Source: Gammaproteobacteria bacterium
GTDB taxonomy: Bacteria > Pseudomonadota > Gammaproteobacteria > Pseudomonadales > Azotimanducaceae
Assembly: GCA_002727775.1 (NCBI GenBank)
Contig: PBUF01000014.1
Location: 86,019-92,505, forward strand
Direction of reading: 5' to 3'
Length of the DNA: 6,487 nt
Shown here: in pieces, positions 1-6,298 of the stretch
Position numbering within the stretch: position 1 is the first letter of the stretch
Layout: the number at the start of each line of letters is the position of its first letter
The notes under the pieces: model-generated
The model's input: the letters and a program-made list of their open reading frames with translations, nothing else
What the model was told of the DNA's origin: nothing
Database searches by the model: none
Translations under genes and position numbers: made by a program

Positions 1-49
1 CACCTACAAGTGCTAATTTTCGTTGAGCGCTTTTTGAATTTTTTATCAT
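1..49 (-). CDS. N-terminal fragment of a leftward gene, function unknown (partial)
   Basis: An ATG at 49-47 on the minus strand is preceded by a perfect GGAGG (60-56) at a 6-base spacing, a strong ribosome binding site. It opens a frame that runs off the left edge. Only 16 codons are visible, reading MIKNSKSAQRKLALVG. The basic start followed by a short hydrophobic stretch ending in Gly could be the first beta strand of a nucleotide-binding (Rossmann) fold or the start of an export signal; 16 residues cannot decide. The gene is divergent from the amino acid permease and shares its 217 bp upstream region. Confidence refers to there being a real gene start here, not to any function. Confidence 0.6.
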   Translation of the reverse strand, partial: MIKNSKSAQRKLALVG

Positions 50-55
50 TGTTTG

Positions 56-60
56 CCTCC
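56..60 (-). promoter_or_regulatory. Ribosome binding site of the left-edge gene
   Basis: GGAGG on the minus strand lies 6 bases before the ATG at 49-47. It is the main reason for calling a gene start at the window edge. Confidence 0.65.
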
Positions 61-74
61 GTTATTTCAGGAAA

Positions 75-136
75 ATATGTGAAAACGGGCTTTTCTTCAA
101 CTATAACAGAACAAATACCCTAATAGCTTCACATAT
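75..136. repeat. Inverted repeat pair ATATGTGAA / TTCACATAT flanking the candidate promoter
   Basis: ATATGTGAA at 75-83 has its exact reverse complement TTCACATAT at 128-136. The arms are 44 bases apart, with centres 53 bp apart (about five helical turns). They sit on either side of the extended -10 motif at 100-108. The core TGTGA/TCACA resembles CRP half-sites, but the spacing is far too wide for a single CRP site. The match is exact; a regulatory role is inference. Confidence 0.4.
100..108 (-). promoter_or_regulatory. Candidate extended -10 promoter for the left-edge gene
   Basis: On the minus strand the sequence reads TGTTATAGT, matching the extended -10 form TGnTATAAT with one mismatch in the hexamer. 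No good -35 hexamer is found 16-18 bases upstream, which is tolerated at extended -10 promoters. Transcription would begin near position 93, giving an untranslated leader of about 44 bases that includes the GGAGG. This is inferred from the motif only. Confidence 0.35.
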
Positions 137-161
137 ATACCTAAATCAACCAATCCGAGTA

Positions 162-184
162 TTTCAGCCTTGCACACCCTGAAA
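162..184. repeat. Small dyad TTTCAG-N11-CTGAAA upstream of the permease
   Basis: TTTCAG at 162-167 is the exact reverse complement of CTGAAA at 179-184, separated by 11 bases. A further TTTCAG lies at 65-70 within an 8-base direct repeat TATTTCAG (63-70, 160-167). The layout could suit a dimeric regulator of the permease, but six-base arms occur readily by chance in AT-rich DNA. Confidence 0.25.
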
Positions 185-266
185 CAGACGGGCAAGATTA
201 GATTGAATAGTGTTCTCGGGTAAATTTAAAGACCCATCCGGATAAATCAAGGCTACCTTTTTATAT

Positions 267-1595
267 ATGTCAGAAAATAAATTTAAATACGTCACTGTGA
301 CAGCCGTCATTGTGGCTAATATGGTTGGAACAGGGGTATTCACGAGCCTAGGCTTTCAATTACTGGATATAACATCTGGATTTGCACTTCTTTTTCTCTG
401 GGTTTTAGGTGGCCTTACGGCGCTGTGTGGAGCAATATCCTATGCAGAGCTGGGGGCAACTCTTCCTCGATCCGGCGGTGAATATAACTTCCTGTCCCAA
501 ATTTACCACCCTGCCGCTGGGTTCGTTTCAGGGTGGATTTCAATGTCTGTGGGGTTTGCTGCTCCGACCGCACTCGCGGCAATGACTTTTTCCGCATATT
601 TGACCTCGTCATTATTAGGCGACGTTCCCAACTTTTTAGAAAAATTTATTGCCGTAGGACTTCTTGTAACACTTGCTGCCGTACATTCAACAAATCATCG
701 CAACAGCGGAAGAACTCAAACAGTGTTCACTACATTAAAAGTATTAGTCATCATCTTGTTCATCGTAGCCTCGCTTACTGTAGTGTCGACTCCTCAACCA
801 ATTTCTTTTTTGCCAAAGGTTGGTGATGTTGAATTAATTACTAGCGGCGCCTTTGCAGTAGCTCTTATTTATGTAAGTTTCGCGTTTTCAGGCTGGAATG
901 CCGCGACTTATCTATCGAGTGAAATCGAAAGTCCCCAAAAGACTCTCCCGCTAGTATTAATCTCTGGCACTTCGATAGTCACGCTCTTGTATCTGGGTTT
1001 AAATTATGTGTTTCTATATACCACTCCAATTGATTCTATGATTGGGGAAGTAGAAGTGGGAGCCATTGCTGCGAGAACTATTTTTGGTGAAGTAGCGGGA
1101 AATTTGTTTGGTCTTGCTCTCGCATTGCTTCTTATATCAACAGTTAGCGCAATGACAATGGCAGGGCCTCGTGTCATCCAAGTTGTAGGCGAAGACTTCC
1201 CCAAATTAAGCTTTCTAGGTCAGAGAAACGCTTCGGGGATACCTGCAAGATCAATCTTTCTTCAATCCGCAATCGCTATCATTTTTATTGTCTCCTCGAC
1301 ATTCGAGTCGGTGCTTGTGTTCGCTGGGTTCACAATGGCGCTCAATACTTTTGCTAGCGTTCTGGGATTATTCGTACTTAGGATACGACAACCCAGCCTG
1401 ACTCGCCCTTACCGCGCCTTCTTATTTCCACTAACACCCTTGATCTTTCTGACACTCACGGGCTGGACATTGACGTTCACTTTGCTGATGAGGCCAGTAG
1501 AAGTTTTATTCAGTTTTGGTGTAATAGGTATAGGGCTAGTCTTTTACTATCTGACTGCTTCCCGGGACAATATTTCTACCGGCAAGGATGGTTAA
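267..1595 (+). CDS. APC-superfamily amino acid permease
   Basis: An inner-membrane amino acid transporter of the amino acid-polyamine-organocation superfamily (LeuT fold, PotE/YjeH-like group); by family these are usually proton-coupled symporters or exchangers. The 442 residues match the usual length, with about 12 hydrophobic segments. Segment 1 (about 8-32) carries the G21-T-G-V-F25 unwound-helix motif that contacts the substrate's amino and carboxyl groups. Next come the family signature YAELG (59-63) and the loop P67-R-S-G-G-E-Y73. Segment 6 has FSGWNAATYLSSEI (207-220), and the last pair of helices follows R-x-R-Q-P-x-L-x-R-P-Y-R (372-383), the typical pre-segment-11 loop. The ATG at 267 leaves a short cytoplasmic tail before helix 1, as expected, though its Shine-Dalgarno is poor. 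It is the only rightward gene and ends 23 bp from the convergent maoC-like gene. Substrate specificity cannot be read from the sequence. Confidence 0.93.
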   Translation: MSENKFKYVTVTAVIVANMVGTGVFTSLGFQLLDITSGFALLFLWVLGGLTALCGAISYAELGATLPRSGGEYNFLSQIYHPAAGFVSGWISMSVGFAAPTALAAMTFSAYLTSSLLGDVPNFLEKFIAVGLLVTLAAVHSTNHRNSGRTQTVFTTLKVLVIILFIVASLTVVSTPQPISFLPKVGDVELITSGAFAVALIYVSFAFSGWNAATYLSSEIESPQKTLPLVLISGTSIVTLLYLGLNYVFLYTTPIDSMIGEVEVGAIAARTIFGEVAGNLFGLALALLLISTVSAMTMAGPRVIQVVGEDFPKLSFLGQRNASGIPARSIFLQSAIAIIFIVSSTFESVLVFAGFTMALNTFASVLGLFVLRIRQPSLTRPYRAFLFPLTPLIFLTLTGWTLTFTLLMRPVEVLFSFGVIGIGLVFYYLTASRDNISTGKDG

Positions 1596-1618
1596 CGTAG
1601 TATCAAATGGCATCACGA

Positions 1619-2080
1619 TTATGAAATGCGACTCCTTTTTTTAACCATGACTATGGGCTTGTTAGTCATTACTACCTCATCGTTCTGATTGAACAACTCG
1701 TTTAACATGAATATCGTGCCCATATCTGCGCGCGACCTCGAAGGCTTCTTATCAAGGATCGTCGACCGCATACGCAGAACGTCTCCAGGGAAAACAGGCT
1801 TTTTCCAACGTATTTCATCTATGCCAGGCGACCCGAGTGCTCCATTATTCTCTTTTGGCATATGTTCCACAATCATTCGCATTGCCATAGAGCAGGTATG
1901 CCAACCAGAGGCGCACAACCCGCCAAAGTGCATCGCTTGACCTGCCTCTTCGGACAAGTGAAAAGGCTGTGGGTCAAACTTCTCAGCAAAATCTATTATT
2001 TCTTTCTCAGTGACCTTGTACTCACCAAACTCTTGAAATGTTCCTACTTCGAAATCCTCAAAATAACTCGGACTAGGCAT
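1619..2080 (-). CDS. MaoC-like hot-dog-fold dehydratase
   Basis: A 153-residue single hot-dog-domain protein of the MaoC dehydratase family, whose members hydrate trans-2-enoyl-CoA or related unsaturated acyl-CoA in fatty acid, polyhydroxyalkanoate or dicarboxylic acid metabolism. The N-terminal YFEDFEVG (6-13) is the usual lead-in. The hydratase segment follows: VTEKEIIDFAEKFDPQPFH (23-41), with D36 and H41 at the five-residue spacing of the catalytic Asp/His pair in (R)-specific enoyl-CoA hydratases, then FGGLCASGWH (52-61). IDEIRWKKPVFPGDVL (87-102) is the typical central beta strand with the V-x-P-G-D turn. Although D and H are present, the usual N-P-L-H is P-Q-P-F-H, common in stand-alone MaoC proteins of unknown substrate. 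The Shine-Dalgarno is weak (GAGAG, 2089-2085, 4 bases from the ATG). The gene begins 31 bp after metY ends and is probably co-transcribed with it. The substrate is unknown. Confidence 0.9.
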   Translation of the reverse strand: MPSPSYFEDFEVGTFQEFGEYKVTEKEIIDFAEKFDPQPFHLSEEAGQAMHFGGLCASGWHTCSMAMRMIVEHMPKENNGALGSPGIDEIRWKKPVFPGDVLRMRSTILDKKPSRSRADMGTIFMLNELFNQNDEVVMTNKPIVMVKKRSRIS

Positions 2081-2111
2081 ACTACTCTCAATTTTCTACC
2101 AATTATCGATT

Positions 2112-3383
2112 TTATGCTTTATCTAGCGCCTGACTGATATCATTGATGATGTCATCAATATGCTCTATACCAACACAAATTCGAATCGTTTCCGGAGTCA
2201 CTCCAGCTAATGCTTGCTCTTCCTCAGTGAGCTGACGATGTGTAGTAGACGCGGGATGACATGCGAGCGTTTTGGCATCGCCGATGTTAACCAGTCGCTT
2301 TACCATCTCTAGAGCATCGTAAAAACTCACACCAGCCTCAAATCCTCCTTTAATGCCAAAGGTTAATAGCGATGCTGGGACGCCACCACAATATTTTTTA
2401 GCTAGATCGAAGTATTGATCTCCTTCAAGACCACCAAAATTGACCCATTCCACTTTATTGTGATTTTGTAAAAACTGCGCGACAGCAAGCGCGTTTTCGC
2501 AATGTCGTTCCATACGGATTGCCAAAGTCTCCAAACCTTGCATGATTAAGAACGCGTTCATAGGAGAAAGAGCTGAACCTGTATTTCGGAGAGGTACTGT
2601 CCTTGCCCTTCCGATAAAGGCTGCCTCACCCAACGCTTCAGAGTATACGACGCCGTGATAAGAAGGCTCTGGCTCAGTTAGTTGTGGATAGCGTGCTTTA
2701 TTCTCCGTCCAAGGAAACTTTCCTGAGTCAACGATAATCCCTCCAATAGAAGTGCCATGCCCACCAATATATTTTGTCAAAGAGTGGACTACAATATCTG
2801 CCCCAAATTGAATTGGGTTACAAAGCGTCGGAGTTGCAACCGTATTATCAACGATAACGGCAACCCCTTGTTTGTGGGCCATGTCACAAATCGGAGCAAG
2901 ATCAACAATATTCCCTGCTGGGTTACCGATCGTTTCACAATAAACTGCTTTGGTACTGTCATCGATTAATTTTTCAAGAGCGGCAGGCGAATCATCTTCG
3001 GCAAAGCGCACCTCTATTCCCTGACTAGGAAGCATATGCGCAAACAGCGTGTAAGTGCCACCATAGAGCTGAGGGGTCGATACAATGTTGTCACCTGCTT
3101 TAGCTAGGGTCAGTATCGAGTAGTTAATAGCTGCCATTCCAGATGCAACGGCAAGCGCAGCGATTCCACCCTCTAGTGCAGCAAGTCTTTGCTCCAGGAC
3201 ATCATTAGTCGGATTCATAATCCGAGTATAGATATTGCCTGGAACGGCTAGATTGAATAGATCTGCGCCATGTTGTGCATCATCAAATTCATACGCTACC
3301 GTTTGATGTATCGGTACGGCAACCGACTTTGTGGTGGCATCTGTCTCATACCCACTATGAATCGCAAGGGTTTCTTTTTTCAT
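2112..3383 (-). CDS. metY: O-acetylhomoserine sulfhydrylase (aminocarboxypropyltransferase)
   Basis: A cytoplasmic PLP enzyme of the Cys/Met-metabolism family. MetY condenses O-acetyl-L-homoserine with sulfide (or methanethiol) to give homocysteine (or methionine) plus acetate, the direct-sulfhydrylation branch of methionine synthesis. At 423 residues it matches MetY rather than the shorter cystathionine gamma-synthases. Visible residues are YTR (52-54) for PLP phosphate binding from the neighbouring subunit, SGMAA (81-85), Y107 in LYGGT stacking on the PLP ring, VDNT (178-181) with the aspartate pairing to the pyridine nitrogen, and S-L-T-K204, the Schiff-base lysine, followed by the MetY-typical GGHGTSIGG (207-215). 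The insert around 233-265 is also typical of MetY. The ATG at 3383 has GGAGA (3397-3393) at 9 bases. The 100 bp leader contains a strong dyad. A homologue using O-succinylhomoserine (MetZ) is less likely given length and motifs. Confidence 0.94.
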   Translation of the reverse strand: MKKETLAIHSGYETDATTKSVAVPIHQTVAYEFDDAQHGADLFNLAVPGNIYTRIMNPTNDVLEQRLAALEGGIAALAVASGMAAINYSILTLAKAGDNIVSTPQLYGGTYTLFAHMLPSQGIEVRFAEDDSPAALEKLIDDSTKAVYCETIGNPAGNIVDLAPICDMAHKQGVAVIVDNTVATPTLCNPIQFGADIVVHSLTKYIGGHGTSIGGIIVDSGKFPWTENKARYPQLTEPEPSYHGVVYSEALGEAAFIGRARTVPLRNTGSALSPMNAFLIMQGLETLAIRMERHCENALAVAQFLQNHNKVEWVNFGGLEGDQYFDLAKKYCGGVPASLLTFGIKGGFEAGVSFYDALEMVKRLVNIGDAKTLACHPASTTHRQLTEEEQALAGVTPETIRICVGIEHIDDIINDISQALDKA

Positions 3384-3483
3384 TATCAGTTGTCTCCAAA
3401 ATTATTTAGTGCGTTTTTAATACAGAGTTCTAACTTCTAGCTAGAAACGGAAGTAATAGCCTTGAGCTAGAAGTACCTGGTGA
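3384..3483 (-). promoter_or_regulatory. metY leader / intergenic region
   Basis: This 100 bp gap between the end of the transporter gene and metY holds the metY Shine-Dalgarno (GGAGA, 3397-3393) and a long dyad (3433-3474). I compared it by eye with what I know of SAM-binding riboswitches and SAH riboswitches and saw no recognisable core. The dyad is not followed by a continuous T tract on the minus strand (the nearest run, TATTAAAAACG, is A-rich), so it does not look like a standard intrinsic terminator. Confidence 0.4.
3433..3474. repeat. Dyad with overlapping palindrome in the metY leader
   Basis: ACTTCTAGCT (3433-3442) is the exact reverse complement of AGCTAGAAGT (3465-3474), giving a 10-bp stem with a 22-base loop. 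The left arm also lies in a 12-bp perfect palindrome, TTCTAGCTAGAA (3435-3446), so the octamer AGCTAGAA occurs as a direct repeat 26 bases apart (3439-3446, 3465-3472). In RNA the two foldings would compete; in DNA this is three half-sites of one motif. It lies 50-91 bases upstream of the metY start. Function is inferred from position only. Confidence 0.5.
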
Positions 3484-4806
3484 CTATTTACTATCCATTG
3501 CCTGATCGTTAAAGGCGCTGTAAAAGACTATACTGGTTGTTAATGCTATGGCCGCAAGCGTAAGCCACATGCTCGCAAAATCAGTAACCACGCCAGCTTC
3601 TCCAAATAAACTCGATAAAATTGCTAACAGAGGCGCCGCAAGCATCGGACCCAAACCGAGAATGATAATACCAAAAACTGTCTGAGCTGAATTCCGAATA
3701 TCATCATCGGCGATCTTGTCTACATACATGTACGCAGCCGCAAAGAAACACGCATAACAGACTCCATGTAATAATTGGCTAAACACTCCGATTATTAAAG
3801 GGATGGTCCAGAGAAACTGTCCTGACGCATCCACCGAGGGCCCCGATGGTTCTTGCAAGCTTATTAAGCCCCAGACTAAGTATCTTGCAAAATAGGCGAA
3901 GGCTCCGATTGCAATCGTACGACGAAAGCCGAATTTGCCTATGAATACTCCAAGTATGGCCATGACGCCTATTTCCGCAAACTGCCCTACCGTCATCGCT
4001 GGAGCGATATAAGTTACTAGCAAACCTAATTGATTTTCTAAAAACGGACCGGTCTGCATAAAGTAAATCTGGTGTATGACTGCTATGGGCAGGCTTGCAA
4101 TAATCAGCACTGCAAAGGATTTTTCTGAAAGCAAGCTAAAAGCCTTTATGAAGGCCAGCTTTTCTGAAGCTCCTCTATTTGGTGGCGTATTAGGTAAAGT
4201 CAAACAATAAAACGCATACAATATTGAAATGACACCCGATACTTTCAAAGTGTCTCCCAAGCGGGACGTTGCCTCAGCTACCTCGGTTCCAACAAAAAAC
4301 GGAGGCAGAACTTGAAATTCTAGGTCTGACTGTAACCAAATCATTGGAAACAACCAGCTTGCTGCAATCCAACCGAACGTCCCCATCACTCGTACCCTTG
4401 GCCATTCTGTATCAACATTTTTTAGGTGCGCAAATGCCATGGAATTTGTTAACGACAGCGTGGGCATGTACAAGACGCTGTACAAAATTGACAGAACTAA
4501 CCACGCAGAGAATGATGTCTGGAACGAGAGAACAAACTTTACAACACCACCAAAAAGAAGGAGAAGAGAAAGAAATTTCTCCGTAGAGAAGTAGCGATCT
4601 GCAAACTGTCCTGCTATAAATGGAGCAGACACTGCGCCCAGTGAAGCAGCAATCCCTATTATCCAACCTACCTGCCCAGAGGTGAATCCGAGCCCTCCTT
4701 CGACTATTGGTGACTGAAGATATGTTGCTAAAACGGGTAACCAGATTCCCCAGACAGCGTACTGAAGAAACATCATAAGGCTTAAGCGGCTTTTTACTGT
4801 ACTCAT
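3484..4806 (-). CDS. NupG-like major facilitator (nucleoside:H+ symporter family)
   Basis: A 440-residue inner-membrane MFS transporter with about 12 hydrophobic segments, related to E. coli NupG/XapB, which import nucleosides with protons. Remembered NupG sequence aligns clearly: LQYAVWGIWLPVLATYL (14-30) in helix 1, YMPTLSLTNSMAFAHLKN (113-130), the helix-4/5 region R-V-R139-V-M-G-T-F-G-W, and HGVCYACFF (347-355) followed by YVDKIADDDIRNSAQTVFG (361-379). R139 and E278 (in GQFAE) fall where NupG has substrate-binding R136 and E264. NupG's D323, thought to matter for proton coupling, corresponds to A352 here, and Y318 to H347, so transport of a nucleoside is uncertain. The ATG at 4806 has only a distant AGGGG (4824-4820, 13 bases away). 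It lies between the NTF2-like gene (92 bp gap) and metY (100 bp gap). Confidence 0.85.
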   Translation of the reverse strand: MSTVKSRLSLMMFLQYAVWGIWLPVLATYLQSPIVEGGLGFTSGQVGWIIGIAASLGAVSAPFIAGQFADRYFSTEKFLSLLLLFGGVVKFVLSFQTSFSAWLVLSILYSVLYMPTLSLTNSMAFAHLKNVDTEWPRVRVMGTFGWIAASWLFPMIWLQSDLEFQVLPPFFVGTEVAEATSRLGDTLKVSGVISILYAFYCLTLPNTPPNRGASEKLAFIKAFSLLSEKSFAVLIIASLPIAVIHQIYFMQTGPFLENQLGLLVTYIAPAMTVGQFAEIGVMAILGVFIGKFGFRRTIAIGAFAYFARYLVWGLISLQEPSGPSVDASGQFLWTIPLIIGVFSQLLHGVCYACFFAAAYMYVDKIADDDIRNSAQTVFGIIILGLGPMLAAPLLAILSSLFGEAGVVTDFASMWLTLAAIALTTSIVFYSAFNDQAMDSK

Positions 4807-4898
4807 TAACTTATATTAACCCCTAAATATGGAAGCATCTGTATTTGCAGTCTGCTCTCTGGAAAACTTACACTACAAAGGCGAGGAAAATAAATAAC

Positions 4899-5261
4899 TT
4901 ATGATTCAACATGAAACAACTTGTTGTAGATAGCCCAGCTCTTGTCAACTTCCAGAAACGACAAAGTATCCAGAAAAGTCATGCCCAAGTACCGATCTCT
5001 AACCTGCGCTACTGCTGTTTTTCCAGCTATTTCTAAGGAAACAATTTCTAAGGTAACAGGGTCATTAGTCTCTTTTGGTGGACTCTGAGCGGCAACGAAA
5101 CTGGCGAAATCTTCGGTGCTCATTTCATGTAGCCCATCAGGCAAATAACCTGTAACTTTTGCACTTGGATGGAATGCCTTTCTCACCTTATCAGCATCAG
5201 ATTCATTCATAGAATCAGCATAAGTCTGTATTACAGACTCGATAGCTTTTAGATCTGACAT
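4899..5261 (-). CDS. NTF2-like / putative lumazine-binding-family protein
   Basis: A 120-residue cytoplasmic protein with no signal peptide or membrane segment, matching the alpha+beta cone (NTF2/SnoaL-like) fold and most resembling the Pfam 'putative lumazine-binding' group. An N-terminal helix, ESVIQTYADSMNESDADKVRKAF (8-30), leads to FHPSAKVTGY (30-39), the hallmark of the group. Then come a middle helix (50-59), beta strands VTLEIVSLEIAGKTAVAQVRDRYLG (69-93) and the closing strand W109-A-I-Y-N-K-L-F-H, again characteristic. Length is typical for a single domain. The start is secure: AGGAGG (5274-5269) sits 7 bases before the ATG, the best ribosome binding site in the window. Neither the ligand nor a catalytic role is known for most members; lumazine binding is a family label, not evidence of function. 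It lies 73 bp after the MBL-fold gene and 92 bp before the transporter gene. Confidence 0.85.
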   Translation of the reverse strand: MSDLKAIESVIQTYADSMNESDADKVRKAFHPSAKVTGYLPDGLHEMSTEDFASFVAAQSPPKETNDPVTLEIVSLEIAGKTAVAQVRDRYLGMTFLDTLSFLEVDKSWAIYNKLFHVES

Positions 5262-5268
5262 TGCCGAA

Positions 5269-5274
5269 CCTCCT
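5269..5274 (-). promoter_or_regulatory. Ribosome binding site of the NTF2-like gene
   Basis: A full AGGAGG on the minus strand lies 7 bases before the ATG at 5261-5259. It fixes the start codon and suggests efficient translation compared with the weak sites of the flanking genes. Confidence 0.75.
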
Positions 5275-5334
5275 AGTTTATTAATCAGCTATGCCTTATG
5301 CCGATTTCAAAATTTCTTTTAGATTTCATGCTCA

Positions 5335-6213
5335 CTAACGATATTCATCATAGGCACGTAGTAACCATGCGTCTGTTCCATCACCCGTAGGCGCAAATCC
5401 ATCAGCAGGGTCCGTATCCAACATTTCAGACGGTGACAAATTCTCTACCTTAGCCCGAACCAAATTGCCACGGATAGTCACAAGCATTTCCCGATAATTA
5501 AGCAAGTCATCACGGTTGGATAGTTGGCCGTGTCCGGGAATTATTATGGTTTCATCATTAATCTTGCTGGCTAATCGATCTGTAGCCTCAATCATGCCAT
5601 CCAAAGAGCCCCCATTATTTTGATCTATAAAGGGGAGGACATATCTAACAAACATGTCTCCGGTGTGAACAACATTTGACTCTAAAAAAAAGATCTGAGC
5701 ATCTCCATCTGTGTGTCCTGGCCCGTTATAAACGATTTCGATAGGTTCATCATTGAAATAGAACCGCATCGCGTCGAAAAATGTTATTTTTGGCAAGCCA
5801 ACCTCATCATATCTCCTCTGCGAATAACCTGACGCTAAAACTTGTGCAGATTCCATACGACGTCGCGCATTGTCCTGAGCAACGATAAAAGCACCAGCTC
5901 TGCCAAAATTTTCATTGCCATCTGTATGGTCATAGTGGAAATGTGAATTAACTACAAATGTAACTGGAAGTTTAGTTAAATCAGTGATTGCTGCTTCGAT
6001 TTTATTAGTGAGTGGTCCAAACTGATCATCAACTATGAGCACTCCATCGTCGCCAACTATTACGCCTATGTTGCCTCCGCTCCCCTCTAAATAATATATG
6101 TTGTCCTTCACATGATGAGTGACGATTTCAATATTATCGAAGTCTTGAGCTTGCAGCTGCAAGGTCAAACAAAATGTACAAGCCATAATTGCTGCTAAGA
6201 GATTTTTCATCAT
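5335..6213 (-). CDS. Secreted MBL-fold metallo-hydrolase
   Basis: A metallo-beta-lactamase-fold hydrolase with all metal ligands present: H91-x-H93-x-D95-H96 (SHFHYDH), H167 in GPGHTDGD, D186 in HTGD and H228 in IPGHG. It should therefore bind two metal ions, usually zinc. Residues 1-22 form a signal peptide (MMKN, a hydrophobic core to L20, probable cleavage after A22), placing it in the periplasm. The mature part begins with a strand pair and NIGVIVGDDGVLIVDDQFGPL (48-68), typical of a large uncharacterised periplasmic MBL group. It is about 270 residues when mature, usual for a single-domain enzyme. The real substrate is unknown: beta-lactam hydrolysis is possible for the fold, but motifs alone do not show it. 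Two consecutive ATGs (6213, 6210) open the frame; AGGA (6221-6218) is 4 bases from the first and 7 from the second, so 6210 (291 residues) is equally or more likely. The frame ends with tandem stops TAG TGA. Confidence 0.88.
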   Translation of the reverse strand: MMKNLLAAIMACTFCLTLQLQAQDFDNIEIVTHHVKDNIYYLEGSGGNIGVIVGDDGVLIVDDQFGPLTNKIEAAITDLTKLPVTFVVNSHFHYDHTDGNENFGRAGAFIVAQDNARRRMESAQVLASGYSQRRYDEVGLPKITFFDAMRFYFNDEPIEIVYNGPGHTDGDAQIFFLESNVVHTGDMFVRYVLPFIDQNNGGSLDGMIEATDRLASKINDETIIIPGHGQLSNRDDLLNYREMLVTIRGNLVRAKVENLSPSEMLDTDPADGFAPTGDGTDAWLLRAYDEYR

Positions 6214-6217
6214 GTCA

Positions 6218-6221
6218 TCCT
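6218..6221 (-). promoter_or_regulatory. Ribosome binding site of the MBL-fold gene; bears on start choice
   Basis: AGGA on the minus strand stands 4 bases from the ATG at 6213 and 7 bases from the next in-frame ATG at 6210. The second spacing is closer to optimal. The choice changes the protein by one methionine and does not affect the signal peptide. Confidence 0.45.
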
Positions 6222-6298
6222 ATTAATTATTCTTATTCGCCCGGCTACACAATGTACCACGCACCCAACTCAGAGCAAATACCTCTTGTCAGCCGCTT

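Larger units (their letters stand above)
50..266. promoter_or_regulatory. Divergent intergenic region between the left-edge gene and the APC permease
   Basis: This 217 bp stretch has no convincing reading frame and must carry the start signals of two diverging genes. Visible elements are an extended -10 motif on the minus strand (108-100), a pair of 9-base inverted arms (75-83 and 128-136), a 6-base dyad TTTCAG/CTGAAA (162-167 and 179-184), a further TATTTCAG copy at 63-70 repeating that at 160-167, and a short palindrome ATCCGGAT at 236-243. No strong -35/-10 pair is evident for the rightward permease; TTGAAT (203-208) with TTTAAA (225-230) at 16 bases is the nearest and is weak. The permease also lacks a strong Shine-Dalgarno: CAAGG at 248-252 is 14 bases from its ATG. 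Confidence 0.55.

Noticed and set aside
75..136. CRP site, because of the TGTGA and TCACA cores
   Set aside because: CRP needs the two pentamers six bases apart. Here they are separated by about 50 bases, and neither arm has a partner at the right distance.
1605..1642. Possible bidirectional terminator between the convergent permease and maoC-like genes (run of seven T at 1636-1642)
   Set aside because: The only stem nearby is a four-base GCAT/ATGC match with a long loop and a six-base gap before the T run, which itself lies within the maoC-like coding sequence. It is too weak to call.
3384..3483. SAM riboswitch upstream of metY
   Set aside because: Position and gene make this attractive, but I could not find the conserved core of any SAM-binding class on the minus strand; only a simple dyad is present.
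4269..4586. Rightward open frame of about 105 codons opposite the transporter gene
   Set aside because: It lies wholly antisense to a clearly conserved membrane transporter, and its translation has no recognisable features; it is a shadow frame.
5291..5302. Short tandem repeat ATGCCTTATGCC between the MBL-fold and NTF2-like genes
   Set aside because: It is only two imperfectly spaced copies of a five-base word with no dyad symmetry; not enough to suggest function.
5285..5329. Fourteen-codon minus-strand frame (starts MKSKRNFEIG) between the MBL-fold and NTF2-like genes
   Set aside because: It has no good Shine-Dalgarno, is very short, and resembles no known leader peptide; chance is the better explanation.
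5335..6213. Antibiotic-resistance metallo-beta-lactamase
   Set aside because: The fold, signal peptide and zinc ligands fit, but these features are shared with many housekeeping hydrolases. The flanking genes suggest no mobile or resistance context, so no resistance claim is made.
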